Below, one piece after another: positions 21,501-32,078 of a stretch of 64,000 bases of DNA (position 1 is its first letter; each line of letters opens with the position of its first letter). The stretch comes from Micractinium sp. NFX-FRZ. Its lineage: Eukaryota > Chlorophyta > Trebouxiophyceae > Chlorellales > Chlorellaceae. Location of the stretch: positions 1 through 64,000 of the forward strand of contig JAPTJF010000192.1 of the NCBI GenBank assembly GCA_029339195.1, written 5' to 3'. The notes below the pieces were generated by a model. The model did no database searches. It had not been told where the DNA came from and saw only the letters and a list, made by a program, of their open reading frames with translations. The position numbers were made by a program, and so were the translations under genes.

Positions 21501-24500
21501 GCACGCGTCCCACCTGGGGAGGGGGGCAGGCAGCGGAGGGCAGCACAGGTGGTGGCTCCGGCCAGCCAGCGGCAGCAGGGGGCTGGGCCCTAGCGGCGGG
21601 AGGAGCAGCAGCCGCGCTGTGCGTTGCAGCAACTACAGTAGTTGGCAGCGGTAGGTCTTCAGGCAGTGCAGATGCAAGAGGTCCAGTCTAACGCACCCAG
21701 CAGGGCCCAGGCCACCAGGCCATCAGGCCAGCAGGCCACCCCACCTTGTTCCTCTCCAGCATCTCCCGCTTCTCCAGGCTCTTGAGCGCAAACCGCTGCT
21801 CGGTGCCCACCAGCTGCACCAGATCCACCATGCCCACGTCGCCCGTGCCCAGCTGCTTCACCTGCAGACAGACAGACAGAGAGAGATAGGAGGCGGGACG
21901 GCAGTGGAGTGGAGTGGGAGGGGGCAGTGGGTGGGTGGGCTGTGCATGGGGCGCGGCAGCGTGTGTGGGGGTGTGGGTGTGTGTGTGACGGCGCTGTCGG
22001 GGCTGAGGAGGGCAGCCGGCGAACAGGAAGGGCAGAGAGAGCGTCTGGGGGAGGCCCTGTGCTTCTTGTGCTCCGAGGCCGCGCCTGCCTGCCCGCCCGC
22101 CCGCCTGCCCGCCTGGTTCACACCCCACAAGCAGGGGGGAGCAGGCGCCCCATACCCGCCCGCGGCCACCCCCCGGAGCCGGAGAGTGTGGCCGAGATTG
22201 GGCTGGAGCAGAGGGAGGCACAATACACGACATAAACATGAAGCGCACCCACCCGTGCAAAGTGGCGCAGGCGCAGCTTGCCGTCCCTCTGCACCGCCTC
22301 TGCCAGCGCGGCCGCCGCTGGGTCCAGCCGGCGGTGCGGCTTGGGGGAGGCCAGGCCCGTGGGGAAGGTGGCCCAGGGGTCCACTCCCACCCTGCAGTGC
22401 CAGGAAAGTAGGGGGGCCGGGGGTGGGAGGGTTGAGGGTGTTTGGATGTGTCCTGTGCAGCGCAGCCGCCGGCACGGGCACAGCAACCACAATTCAGCGC
22501 GCAGTCGGTCAGCACACGCAGATGCAGTCGTAGACACACATGGATTCTCGATTCGTGGGTTGCGCAGCACAGCAGCAGCACAGCGCTGCCTCACCAGTTC
22601 ATGTTTTGCAGCGCCTGCCCCACCGCGCTGGCCTGCTGCATGCCCACGGGTGTGGCATCGGCCACCGTGGGGTGCTGCGTCACGTCCACCTGCACCCCCA
22701 CCAGGAAGCGCGGCCGCTCCTCAATGTCCCTGCAGCAGGGGGCAGCACGCACACAAGGGGGGGACCGGGACAGATGCATCCTGGTCAGTCACAATACACC
22801 ACCCTGCACCCCCACCACCAGAAAGCGCGGCCGCTCCTCAATGCCCCTGCAGCAGGGCACACACACATACACACACACAAGGGGCGGGGGCAGGTGCATC
22901 ATGGCCAGTCACAATGCATCCCCCCTGCACCAGGGCACAGCACATACATAGTCAACAAACCAAAGTGGGTGGAAAGGGGTCCGGGGGGCAGGAGCATCGG
23001 GGGCAGGAGCATCGGGGGCAGGAGCATCGGGGGCAGGAGCATCGCGGTCTGCCACATCCACCTGGACACCCGCTTGCTGCTCAGCTGCCAGGGGTCGCAG
23101 CCAGCAGGTCCGACCAGCGCTGCCCGCCTCACTGTAGTTCCTCAGCCTGAGGCTCAGGGGTGTTGCACATCTTCTTGGCATCATATCGGCTTGGCTCCCC
23201 TGGTTGATGGTGCATGCTGGGGGGTGCACTGCCAGCTCAGCTTCCCTGCCTCCCCTGCCACCTCAGCTCCCCTGTCAGCCCAGCCCCGCCCCGCCCGGCC
23301 CGGCCCAGCCCAGCCTCACTTGATGGGCGCCACGGTCAGCAGGTTCCAGAACGGCTTGCCCGCCTTTGTGTAGTTGAGCAGCCGCACGGTGCACTCCCGC
23401 CCCGCACGGATGGCGGTCTTGAGCTCCTGCACCGTCGCGCGGTCGGTGTCGCGGCCCTGCAGGAAGCGGCTGCAGAGCGGGGGAAGGGGGGAGGGGGGGG
23501 AAGTGGGAGAGTGAAGGATGGGATTTGGCGGAGGGGTGGGGCGGGAGGAAGGGGTTGAGGATAGCGCGGCCGGTGCCGCGCCCACCCATGGTCTGGCTCT
23601 CCTGCTTCCCTTCCCAGCAGGCCCAGCAGGCCCAGCAGGCCCACCACTTGCCCCCCAGCACCTCCCCTCCTTCTCTTCATGCACCCCTGCCTCCCCCCCT
23701 GTCCCTTGCCAGCGAACTGCTCCCCCCCCTTTGCCCCCTCACCAGTTGCGCCCCAGCACCTCCTCTCGCCGGTAGCCCGAGAGCTTGAGGAAGGGGTCTG
23801 AGGCAAAGACGATGGGGCAGTCGGGCAGCGTGGGGTCTGCAATCACAAAGTTCTGCGGTCAGAGGGTGGGGGGGAGGGAGGGAGGGGAGGAGGGGAGGAA
23901 GAGGGGGGAGGGGAGTGAGGATGCATGGGCAGGAGTGGCAGCGAACAGAAGAAGGTTGAACACCAGAAGATGCAACACAAAGGCAGGTTCACCGCCGCGC
24001 AAGCCAACACAGCGTGCAAGGTGTTCACCACAGCACAAGCCAACAAAGCAAGGAAAGTGTTCACCGCCGCCACGCACATGCCAACAAAGCAGGCTGAGGG
24101 CGGCCGGCTCACCGGCTGGATGCGCTCCACGGTGGTGGCCACTGCACACATCACCCCTGGCCTCCCACACGACAAAAGCGCACGTCAACAACAAAGTCAG
24201 GGGCATCAGGTGGGGCGGCTCACCGATTGGATGCGCTCCACGGTCGCGCGCCATATGGGATCCTCCCTGTCCCCTCTTTTAAGTATGAGCCATGCGCTTA
24301 TAGCACGCTCCCCACAAAACAAGCCCATGCCCGCCCCTCACCGACTGGATGCGCTCCACGGTGGTGGCCAGGTCGAGCGCGACGCGTGGGAGGGCGCGCG
24401 AGGGGGAGCCGCGCGACAGGCGCACCGGCACCTTGCCGTCGTCCTGCTGTACGGCCATCAGCACGTCGTCCACAATCGGCTTGGCAACCGTCTCTTTCAG

Positions 24501-27033
24501 CCTGCAGACGGTTTGATGAGTCGAAGTTGTATCAGATTGGCAGCAGTATGCTGCACAGCCAACAGCATGTTGTCAACATTCGGCTTGGCCACCCTCTCTT
24601 TCAGCTTGCCCTGCACCTGTTTGCGGTGCACCAGCACAGCAAGCAACCATGGGTCTTGTGTGCAGGTTTGGTGGCTTTTCGATCCAGATTGCTGTCGGTT
24701 GTTTTCTGAAATTTGCTGGTGCCCACCTGTCGTCGTAGTGCACCAGCACCGGCACACCCGAGGCATCCGTGTAGGCCCGCCCCTCGGTGCGGTTGGTCAC
24801 ATCCACCTGCGGGAGGTACATGTGTGAGGGGAGGGAGGAGGGGATGCAGCGTTCACACTGCCGTCGCGAGCACAGAAGCCGCTTTCCCAGGGATGCAGCG
24901 CAGAGGCCAACCGGCGGGTGTTGCGCATGCCAACACACGGGCAGGACGGGTGACGCGTGCGCCGCAAGGGAGAGAGGAGGGGGCGCGCAGCGGCTGGCGC
25001 CACCCTTTTCTGCCCTGCCGCTCCCCGCCGGGCGTGTGAGCGCTGCCGTGTGCCACGTGCGCACACAGCCGTGGCGCTGCTCCCGCCTACCTGCACGCCC
25101 ACAAACTTGATCACCCGCCCCGTCTCATCCTTGATGGGCGTCATCTGCGGGCGGGCAGGGCACAGAGGTGAGGGGTGAGGGCACAGAGGCAGGCCCTGTT
25201 TGGGCAGGCAGGCAGGCAGGAGGCCAAGCCGTAAGGGCGCCTGCACAGAGGGCGGCGGCGGTGCACGTGGGGAGCAGAGGCGGTGCCTGCAAAGCGCAAC
25301 CAGGCCGGTCAACCCGCAGTGGGTGGCAGGCTGGCCTTTGCAACCCTAGCGCAGGCTGTGGTGCACAGCCAGGTGTGGCACGGCATGGCAGCACGGCAAT
25401 GCGGTACCCCAGCAGGCACCCCGCCCAGGCCGGCCGGCCGGCAGGAAGGCACCTACCGTGAGCAGGTTCCAAAAGGGGGTGCCGTCTTTGCGGTCTGCAG
25501 GCAGAGGGGGCGCGCCGCCGGGCAGCACGAATGGCAAGCGGTCAGCAGGGCCGGGGGGCCAGCGGCGATGACGGCGCCGGTGCACCGGGCCGCCTGCCCC
25601 GCACGCCGCAGCCTCTTCCCTGCCGCGAATCCCATTCCACCCCCACCCCCACGCTCGCTGCCAGCTGCTGCTGTTGCTGCTGCTGCCGCCGCAAGCTGGC
25701 ATCCGCCTCCTTCCGCCGCGCATGCTCAACAGCATAGCTGAGCTAAGGAGCATCAGCTGCGCAGTGCCAGCTTGCAGCTGAGGTAACACAGTCGGAGACA
25801 GCTTCCCAAGCAGGCGGGCTCTCTAGATAGACGGCATGGCATGAATGCTGCTCACAGTTGAGCAGGCGCGTGCAGACGGGGGTGCCGTTGCGCACGGCGT
25901 CGCGCAGCTTCTTGACGTCCTTGGGGTCTGTCCCCTCCCCTTGCAGGAAGCGGCTGCAGCAGGCAACACGCGGCGCTGGCTATGAGCGGGCAGGCGGGCG
26001 GGCGGGCATGCAGGCAGTGGCGCGCCGCACGCCGCCACCTGGCAGACACCACTGCAACCCCCCACCGGTGCCTGCATGCGGCGGCCTTGACTTGCACAAG
26101 TAGCAGATTGGTGCTGCTGCTGCACCGGGCTGTTGGTTTGGAGGAAAACCTGGGCGTGCCTCGCCTCAAGCACATGCGACCTGGGGCCAAGAACACCACC
26201 CATGCTGCTGTGCCAGCACTACCAGCCCAGCACAGTGTGGCCACCTCACCAGTTGTGCCCCAGCACCTCCTCCATGCTGTATCCCGTCATGTTGACAAAC
26301 CTGCACGGGACCAGGCAGAAGGCGGGGTTGCAGGGCGGCTGCAGCCTGCTGACGGCGGGCAGGCCAGCAGGGCGGGGCTCACGCACACACACGCGCCCGC
26401 GCGGCCCCAGCGGCGCCTCACCCCTCGCTAGCATAGATGAGTGGGCAGTCTGGCAGGGTGGCATCGGCCACGACAACTGCAGGCAGAGAGGGGGAAGAGT
26501 GGCGGCATTGGAGCTTCAAAAGATGGCATCAGGGGGGCGGAGGGCCAGCACGCCCGTTTCGTATGAACTGCACAACCAGGAGGAGAGGAGGCGGCGCCGC
26601 AGCAAGCAGGGGTGTGGCCTCACAGCGTAGCCAAGAGTGCAGCAGCCTGAGCAGCAGCATTAACCAGGTGCACGCATGCACAAGCAGCAGCAGTTCTGCA
26701 GCTGGCGCCCTAATCCGTCCCACTGCGGGGGCGCTGCCCACTTGAGCGGCAGTCGGCCGAGTTCGGGGGCGCAGGCGGCGGCAGCACCACCCCGTCCAAC
26801 ACCCAGGCCGTGCGTGCTGCCGGCATCGGCTGCCGGCGCAGATGTTGCGGGAGCGACAAGCCGCGCCTTCTCAGCCCCATCCCCTAACCCACGCGTGTCA
26901 TGGTGTCGCCGGAACCCCGCCACCAAGCGTGCAGACTGATGTGGCTCCCCCAGAAGTTCTCACATGTGTGGCGAAGCTGTGCGAGGGCAGAGGTGAGCTG
27001 CGCCTGCACGGGTACCTGCGCGAGCGGCGCCAT
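18518..27033 (-). CDS. PHOT: phototropin blue-light receptor kinase
   Basis: Blue-light receptor with two FMN-binding LOV domains and an AGC-VIII Ser/Thr kinase at membranes. Twenty-one exons in phase: 26964-27033, 26422-26476, 26250-26300, 25856-25953, 25457-25494, 25091-25144, 24727-24806, 24342-24501, 23743-23852, 23320-23469, 22595-22729, 22253-22391, 21745-21861, 21429-21513, 21082-21154, 20739-20828, 20078-20418, 19705-19786, 19425-19539, 19063-19198, 18518-18768 (about 809 residues, like the single algal phototropin). LOV1 has NCRFLQG with Cys59, LOV2 NCRFLQG with Cys239, each followed by FWNLLT. The kinase has GTGDVGMV (385-392), Lys407, YRDLKPEN and the phototropin-type DFD (521-523), then an Ala/Gly/Pro-rich insert of about 70 residues before the [11 protein letters not shown] segment. 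The start matches the short N-terminus before LOV1 ([14 protein letters not shown]). Confidence 0.96.
22696..22865 (-). repeat. copy of phototropin exon 11 edge in intron 10
   Basis: The 5' edge of exon 11 (22696-22745) recurs at 22805-22862, about 117 bases away. The copy keeps the CTGCAG acceptor and an open frame reading [10 protein letters not shown] against [10 protein letters not shown]. Confidence 0.85.
22983..23045. repeat. 15-base tandem repeat, four copies, in phototropin intron 10
   Basis: The unit gggggcaggagcatc is repeated four times in a row with almost no divergence, so the array is recent. Confidence 0.85.
23985..24372 (-). repeat. copies of phototropin exon 8 donor edge in intron 8
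   Basis: The exon 8 end with its donor (caccgactggatgcgctcc at 24339) recurs at 24221 and 24110, offsets 118 and 111 bases. Upstream, 23985-24090 carries about three 36-base units built on ccaacaaagcaaggaaagtg-like words. Confidence 0.85.
24458..24618 (-). repeat. copy of phototropin exon 8 acceptor edge in intron 7
   Basis: The 5' edge of exon 8 (24458-24515) recurs at 24558-24618, offset about 103 bases, sharing cggcttgg and ctctttcag words. Exon 8 is thus flanked by copies of itself on both sides. Confidence 0.8.
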
Positions 27034-27669
27034 CCTGCCCGGCCGCCTAAACCCCGCGCTCCAGACGCTCAGCAATCGAGAGGCGTGTGTTGTGCTCGGT
27101 GCCGAGAGCCCAGCCCGACAGGAACACCCACGGGTGCGCAAGACTTGAGATTTCTGCGCTGAAGAAAGGCGGCACCCCCAGGCAAGCAGCACCAGGCAGC
27201 TTCGCTGGTGAGCTATAACCTCCTGGGCAAGGGCCAGCGCACTTCCAAACCTTGTTTCACTCAGTTTGAATCAGCAGACAGTATGGGGGAATGAAGCATG
27301 GCTGGGAATGTCCAGTGTGCAGACAGGCACTCGGTGCGGCTTTCGCCGGGACACATTCAGGAGAGGCACAGGTACAGCCGCGTTATCCAGTTGCACAAGC
27401 AGCTTACTCTCTTGCCCCTCAAGTCGGCACCTCTTTATTGCAGCTGAAGGGGGCCTCCCTGCCTCCTCTTGGGGGTGGAGCAGGCACAACACCCGCCCCC
27501 TATCCCTCCTTATCCTCAGCGGGACCGCAGCGCCCGGAAACGCAAGTGCTGGTGGTACCACTCCCTCCCAGGCCACCACACCCTTTCTCGTCCTCCTCCC
27601 AGCACTGCTTACAATGAAGGAGCGCTCTGTCCCCTTGTGACTTGTTCACTGCAACCTGCGTGGCAGCCC
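27034..27669. promoter_or_regulatory. phototropin 5' region and hnRNP Q-like 3' end
   Basis: Both genes are on the minus strand. The 3' UTR of the hnRNP gene ends near 27600 by its TGTAA signal, leaving about 560 bases for the phototropin promoter and leader. No gene is supported within. Confidence 0.5.
27609..27613 (-). terminator. TGTAA poly(A) signal of hnRNP Q-like gene
   Basis: TTACA on the plus strand, 57 bases past the stop codon at 27670. Confidence 0.65.
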
Positions 27670-30600
27670 TCAGTACGGCTGGTACCGCTGCCCGCCACCG
27701 CCACCACCACCGCCCCGCCCCCGCCCGCCGCCCATGCCTCGCCCGCCACCGCCGCCGCCGCCCATGCCGCCAGCGCTGCCGTACCCGATGCCTCCCCTGG
27801 TGCTGCCCGGGCCGGCACTGTAAGGACCACCGGTGCTGCGCATGGGGCCGCCCGCGCCGCCAGTTTCGGCGCCGCCCGCGCCGGCGCCGCCAACACCCGG
27901 CACACCTCCAGCCATCATGTAGCCAATCTGCAGAGGGGAGGTACTTGAGAGGAGGGCAGCTCGGCGGCGGCAGGAAAGCAGGGCCGCACTGTGCACTTGC
28001 AACGCCAGTGTTGGTGCGCTTCTGCGCCGCAGCGGGTGCACCCTGCCACCCTGGCAGCGGCTCGCATGCCATCTGGGCTCTGCTCCTCCAGCACGCCTCG
28101 CCAGCCCCGCAACAGCCCCCCACGCGCGCCCCATTCAATACTGCACACCAGGCCGGCTTGGGATCATGACGATGCCTGTACTTCGGGAGCACAGCTCACC
28201 TGTCCGTTGGGCAGCTGCACCGGCACCAGCTGCACCAGGCTGTTGCCCATCATCATTCCCATTGGGGCGCCCATAGCGCCCATGCCTCCCATGGCACCCA
28301 TGGCGCCCATGGCGGCCCCCATGTCCATGCCGCCGCCCATGCCGCCCATGCTGGGGCCTGCAGTGTAGGGTCCGTCGCCGCGCATGTCGCCGCGCATGCC
28401 GCCGCCGCCGCCACCGCCGTAGCCGCCGCCGCGGTCGCCGCGGTCGCCGCCGCCCTGCTGCTGGTCGCGCTGCCCGTCGGAGCGGCCGTAGCGCACCTGC
28501 AGAGGGGCAGGAGGGCAAGGCAGGCAGGGACAGCAGGCACGACCAGTCAGGATGGATGGCTCCACTCATTGGATGGCACCACTCAGTCGGAGAACCAGGC
28601 ACATATGGAGGCAGGCAGCACACGGAGGCAGGCGGGTGGCACTCGCATCAATGGAGCTGGCCCTGGCCTCTCTGCCTGCACAAACCCCAGCTCCTGCCCT
28701 CCCTCTCGAACACACACACATACACACACACAGAGCCACATCCTCCGCCCAGCCCGTGAGCACAGCCCCTACGCTCCGCTTACGTTGAGCGACACCCCCT
28801 CCATCTCAGGCTTGTGCTGGTCCTCCACCGCACGGATGGCCGCGCCGCGCTGCGCAAAGTGCACAAACCCAAACTTGGAGTGCGTGTCGCCGTCCTTGGG
28901 GCGCGGGATGTGCACGCGCTCAATCTGGAGCGGAGGGGGCCAGTGTGCAAAAGTAAAGGGGTCAGGCGGGGGGCGGGCAGGAGGGGACTGCGGGGAAGCA
29001 GCAGGCGCCGGGCCAGGGGAGCAACGTAGCGGCCCTCTGTCCCATGCAACCACCCCAGGCCAAGACTTCCCCTCGCCTCTCTCTTAAACAAGCCCACCGC
29101 AAGCCAATCTCCGCCCTCACTCCTTCTCCCCGCCCACCTTTCCCCTCCCAGCCCTGACACCCAACCCCTACCAACCCACTTGCCCGCATTCAGGAGTGCA
29201 CAACCATAGCATGCAACACGTGCTCATAGCCCACACCAGCCCGCTCCCAAGCTCTCCACCCACCGCCACCGCCCCTCACCTCTCCATAGTGCGCAAATAG
29301 CGCGCGCAGCCCCTCCTCGCTGGCCCCCTGAGGCAGGTTGCCCACAAAGACATTCTTCACGCCGCCGCCGCCGCCGCCCTGGCCGCCGGCCTGGCCACCG
29401 CCCTGGCCGCCCTGGCCGCCACCGCCCTGCCCGTCCCGCTGGCTGGGCTCCGCATAGTCCACCGTGGGTGTGCGGTCGCCGATCCTGCGGGGGGAGCGGA
29501 GGGCGGAAGCCAGGAAAGGAGAGCCAGAAAGGCAGGCAGCAGCGTTCAGCGAATGGGGCAGTGCTGACGGCGGACGGCGCAGGCAGGCCAGACGTTTGCG
29601 CAGTGGCAGGGTGCAAGTGCAGCGCGGCGGAGCATTGCTTGCCGGTGGACACCGAGCCTGCCAGCTGGCGGTGAGGGGTGGGAGCGGATGGGGGGCGATG
29701 GGGGCGGCCGGGAGGGCCGGTGGGCGGGGGTCGGCGTGAGGGTGAGGGCTGTGTGTGCCAGGAAGGGGCTGTGTGGAGGCGGTGGTGTGAGGTGAGGAGT
29801 GCCCCCTTTGGAGACGGCGAGGCAGGGGCGGGGGGCCCCAGTGGGTTGGTGGCGTGCACTCACTTGAAATTGGGCTGAGAGAGGGCTGTTTTGGCTGCTG
29901 CGGCGCAGGCTGCGTTGTAAAACTCAAGGAAGGCAAAGCCCCGGTTGTGCTCAGGGTGAGCGGGGTCCCTGCTCCGGCTCATGTCGATCTTTTCCAGGCC
30001 TGGGGGCGCGTGGTGGTGGGCCGGATGGCGGTAGGGGGAGGGGTGCGTGCGGGGGCGGGCAAGAGGGGGCGGGGTAGGTGGAAGGTCGATGCAGGGAGGG
30101 TGGCAGGCCGCGCAAGGGCAGGGAGTGCGCGGGGCAGAGGCGCGGGGCGCCCAGCGGTGGGAGGGCAGGAGGAGTGAGAGGCCCGGGAGGGGCAGGGCAG
30201 GTGGCAGGCGGGCAGTGGCAGATGGGGCAGTGGTGGGGCAAGCCAGGGTGGAGAAAGGGGCCTGGGTGGTTGGCGACGGCAGCCGGCAGGTCGTGCACGC
30301 TTGCTCCCCACGCAGCGGCCAGCAGAACCAACAACAGCCACCCCGCCTGCGCTGCCCAGCCACACCCGCCCACCCGCCCCACCGCACTGGCGCCGCCGCA
30401 CGCGCACACCAGGCAGATATGCACCGTACCATGGGAAAGACGCGCACAAACAGCAAGCAGGCGCCCACCTTTGACGTGCGCGTCCAGCGCCTCCTGCAGC
30501 CCCTCGCGGTTCAGGACGTGCGGGATGCCGCCGATGAAGAGCTTGTGCTTGGCCTGGGAGGGCTGGATGCGCACCTGCGGGGCAGCGGGGGCACGCGTGC

Positions 30601-31679
30601 GTGTGTGTGTGTGCAAGCATGTCTGGAAGGCCAGGCAGGCAAGTGTGTGGGCGATGGCGTGAGGATGCCTGCGACGAAGGCAGTAAGGGCTGGGCGCGCC
30701 ACCTGCTGTGTGTGGGCAGGTGCGGTGCGGTGAGAGCAGGGGCGAGGGGGTGGGGGCACGCATGGCAGGTAGGAGCAGGACAGTAATGACCGGCTGTGTG
30801 CACGCTGCCTCTATACACATGCACACACGCACACGCAGATGTGGGGACGGCTGCTGGCCAGGCCAAACACCACTCAGCCGCCCCGCCACACCTTGGAGTT
30901 TGGGAAGTCTGGGATCTCACGGTTGTGCAGCGTGCTCTGCGCCGTGGCCGCGGCATCACGCGTGTAAAACCTGCGGCAGGGGCAGCGGGCAGGCGGAGTC
31001 CGGGGTGGGCGGCGGGAGATGAGGGTTGAGCTCAAAGGATGCAGCTGTGAGGGCACCGGAGGCAGCATGCTCAGCAGCACGCCGTGTGCACCTGCCTGCC
31101 CAGCACACACACAAAAACACATGATGCCGACTATCTAGAAGCAACCCTGCCTCCCACCCACCCACCTACCCAGCTGCCGCTGCATCTGCCCCATACGCCC
31201 CGCTGCCTCACCACTCACGCCTCCCTCGCCCCTGCCCCCTCACTTGATGAAGCCGTAGCCGCGGTTCTGTGACGGGTTGTTGGGGTCCCGGATCAGCTTG
31301 GCAGAGTGCACGTCGCCCGCTTCGGAGGCAAAGTCGCGCAGCTGCTGCTCCGTGATGGTGCGGGGCAGGCCCCCGATGAACACCTCGGTGCCGTGCGGCG
31401 GCAGCGACAGCGGGTCTTCGCCGCCCTGCGGGGGGAACAGGCGGGGGCAAGCGAGCAGAGCAGTTTTCAACGACGGGCGAGGAGGTCAGCTGATGAGGGC
31501 TCAGGGGCACGTGCTGGCGGGCAGGCTGACTCAGGGAGGTGATGCCGCGAGTTGCCTGAGGAGAGCGTTCGCTGGGGTGGACCACTGCCTGCCGCCACCC
31601 CGCCTCCAGCTTCGCCGCTGCCGCCCACACCTGTCCCCTGGTGACGCACCTGCGCGTCCGCCATGCTGATGTCGGCCAT
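27670..31679 (-). CDS. hnRNP Q/R-like RNA-binding protein, three RRMs
   Basis: RNA-binding protein of the hnRNP Q (SYNCRIP)/hnRNP R group, likely in mRNA processing, transport or stability. Nine exons in phase: 31650-31679, 31244-31425, 30892-30970, 30469-30574, 29864-29999, 29280-29484, 28784-28924, 28200-28496, 27670-27927 (about 477 residues). RRM1 shows RNP2 VFIGGL and RNP1 RGYGFIKF; RRM2 KLFIGGI and RGFAFLEF; RRM3 NVFVGNL and FGFVHF. A Gly/Gln linker (GGGGQGGQGGG) precedes RRM3, and the C-terminus is a long Gly/Met/Arg-rich tail with RGG-like units, ending QRYQPY. The three tandem RRMs plus Gly tail match plant relatives of hnRNP Q. ATG 31679 opens a 10-codon first exon (MADISMADAQ). Confidence 0.92.
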
Positions 31680-32078
31680 GGTGGTCCCGGTCTCTTTACA
31701 GTCTCGAGGCGCCGGGCTGCAGAGGGAGGGGGAGCCTGGTGATGGCGGGGAACAGCAACCGCTGGCAGGTTTGCTCGGCGCTGCTCTTTGACTCGTGCAT
31801 GATGGAGATCGGCGTGACGTACCTGGGGAAGGCTCGCGGTGCCCACTGAGGCGCGGGAAGAGTGCGGGCGCCCTCCTGTCGCCTGCACGGTGTCTGGGCA
31901 CCGGTAATACCTCCACGATGTCGCGATCTGTGTCCGAGACGGGCGATGGCCGCCCTGCATGTCCGAGACGGGTGTCAGCATGACCATCCGAGCTGGCAGA
32001 AATTCCAAAACAGCAAAACATGCACAAATAGCAACCAATATCCGTGCATTGGCGGTTGAAAGGCCAGAGGCGGGCGCA
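31680..32078. promoter_or_regulatory. compact divergent promoter, hnRNP Q-like and PP1-motif gene
   Basis: Only about 400 bases separate divergent ATGs at 31679 and 32079. No exon is supported inside. The two genes may share regulatory sequence. Confidence 0.55.
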
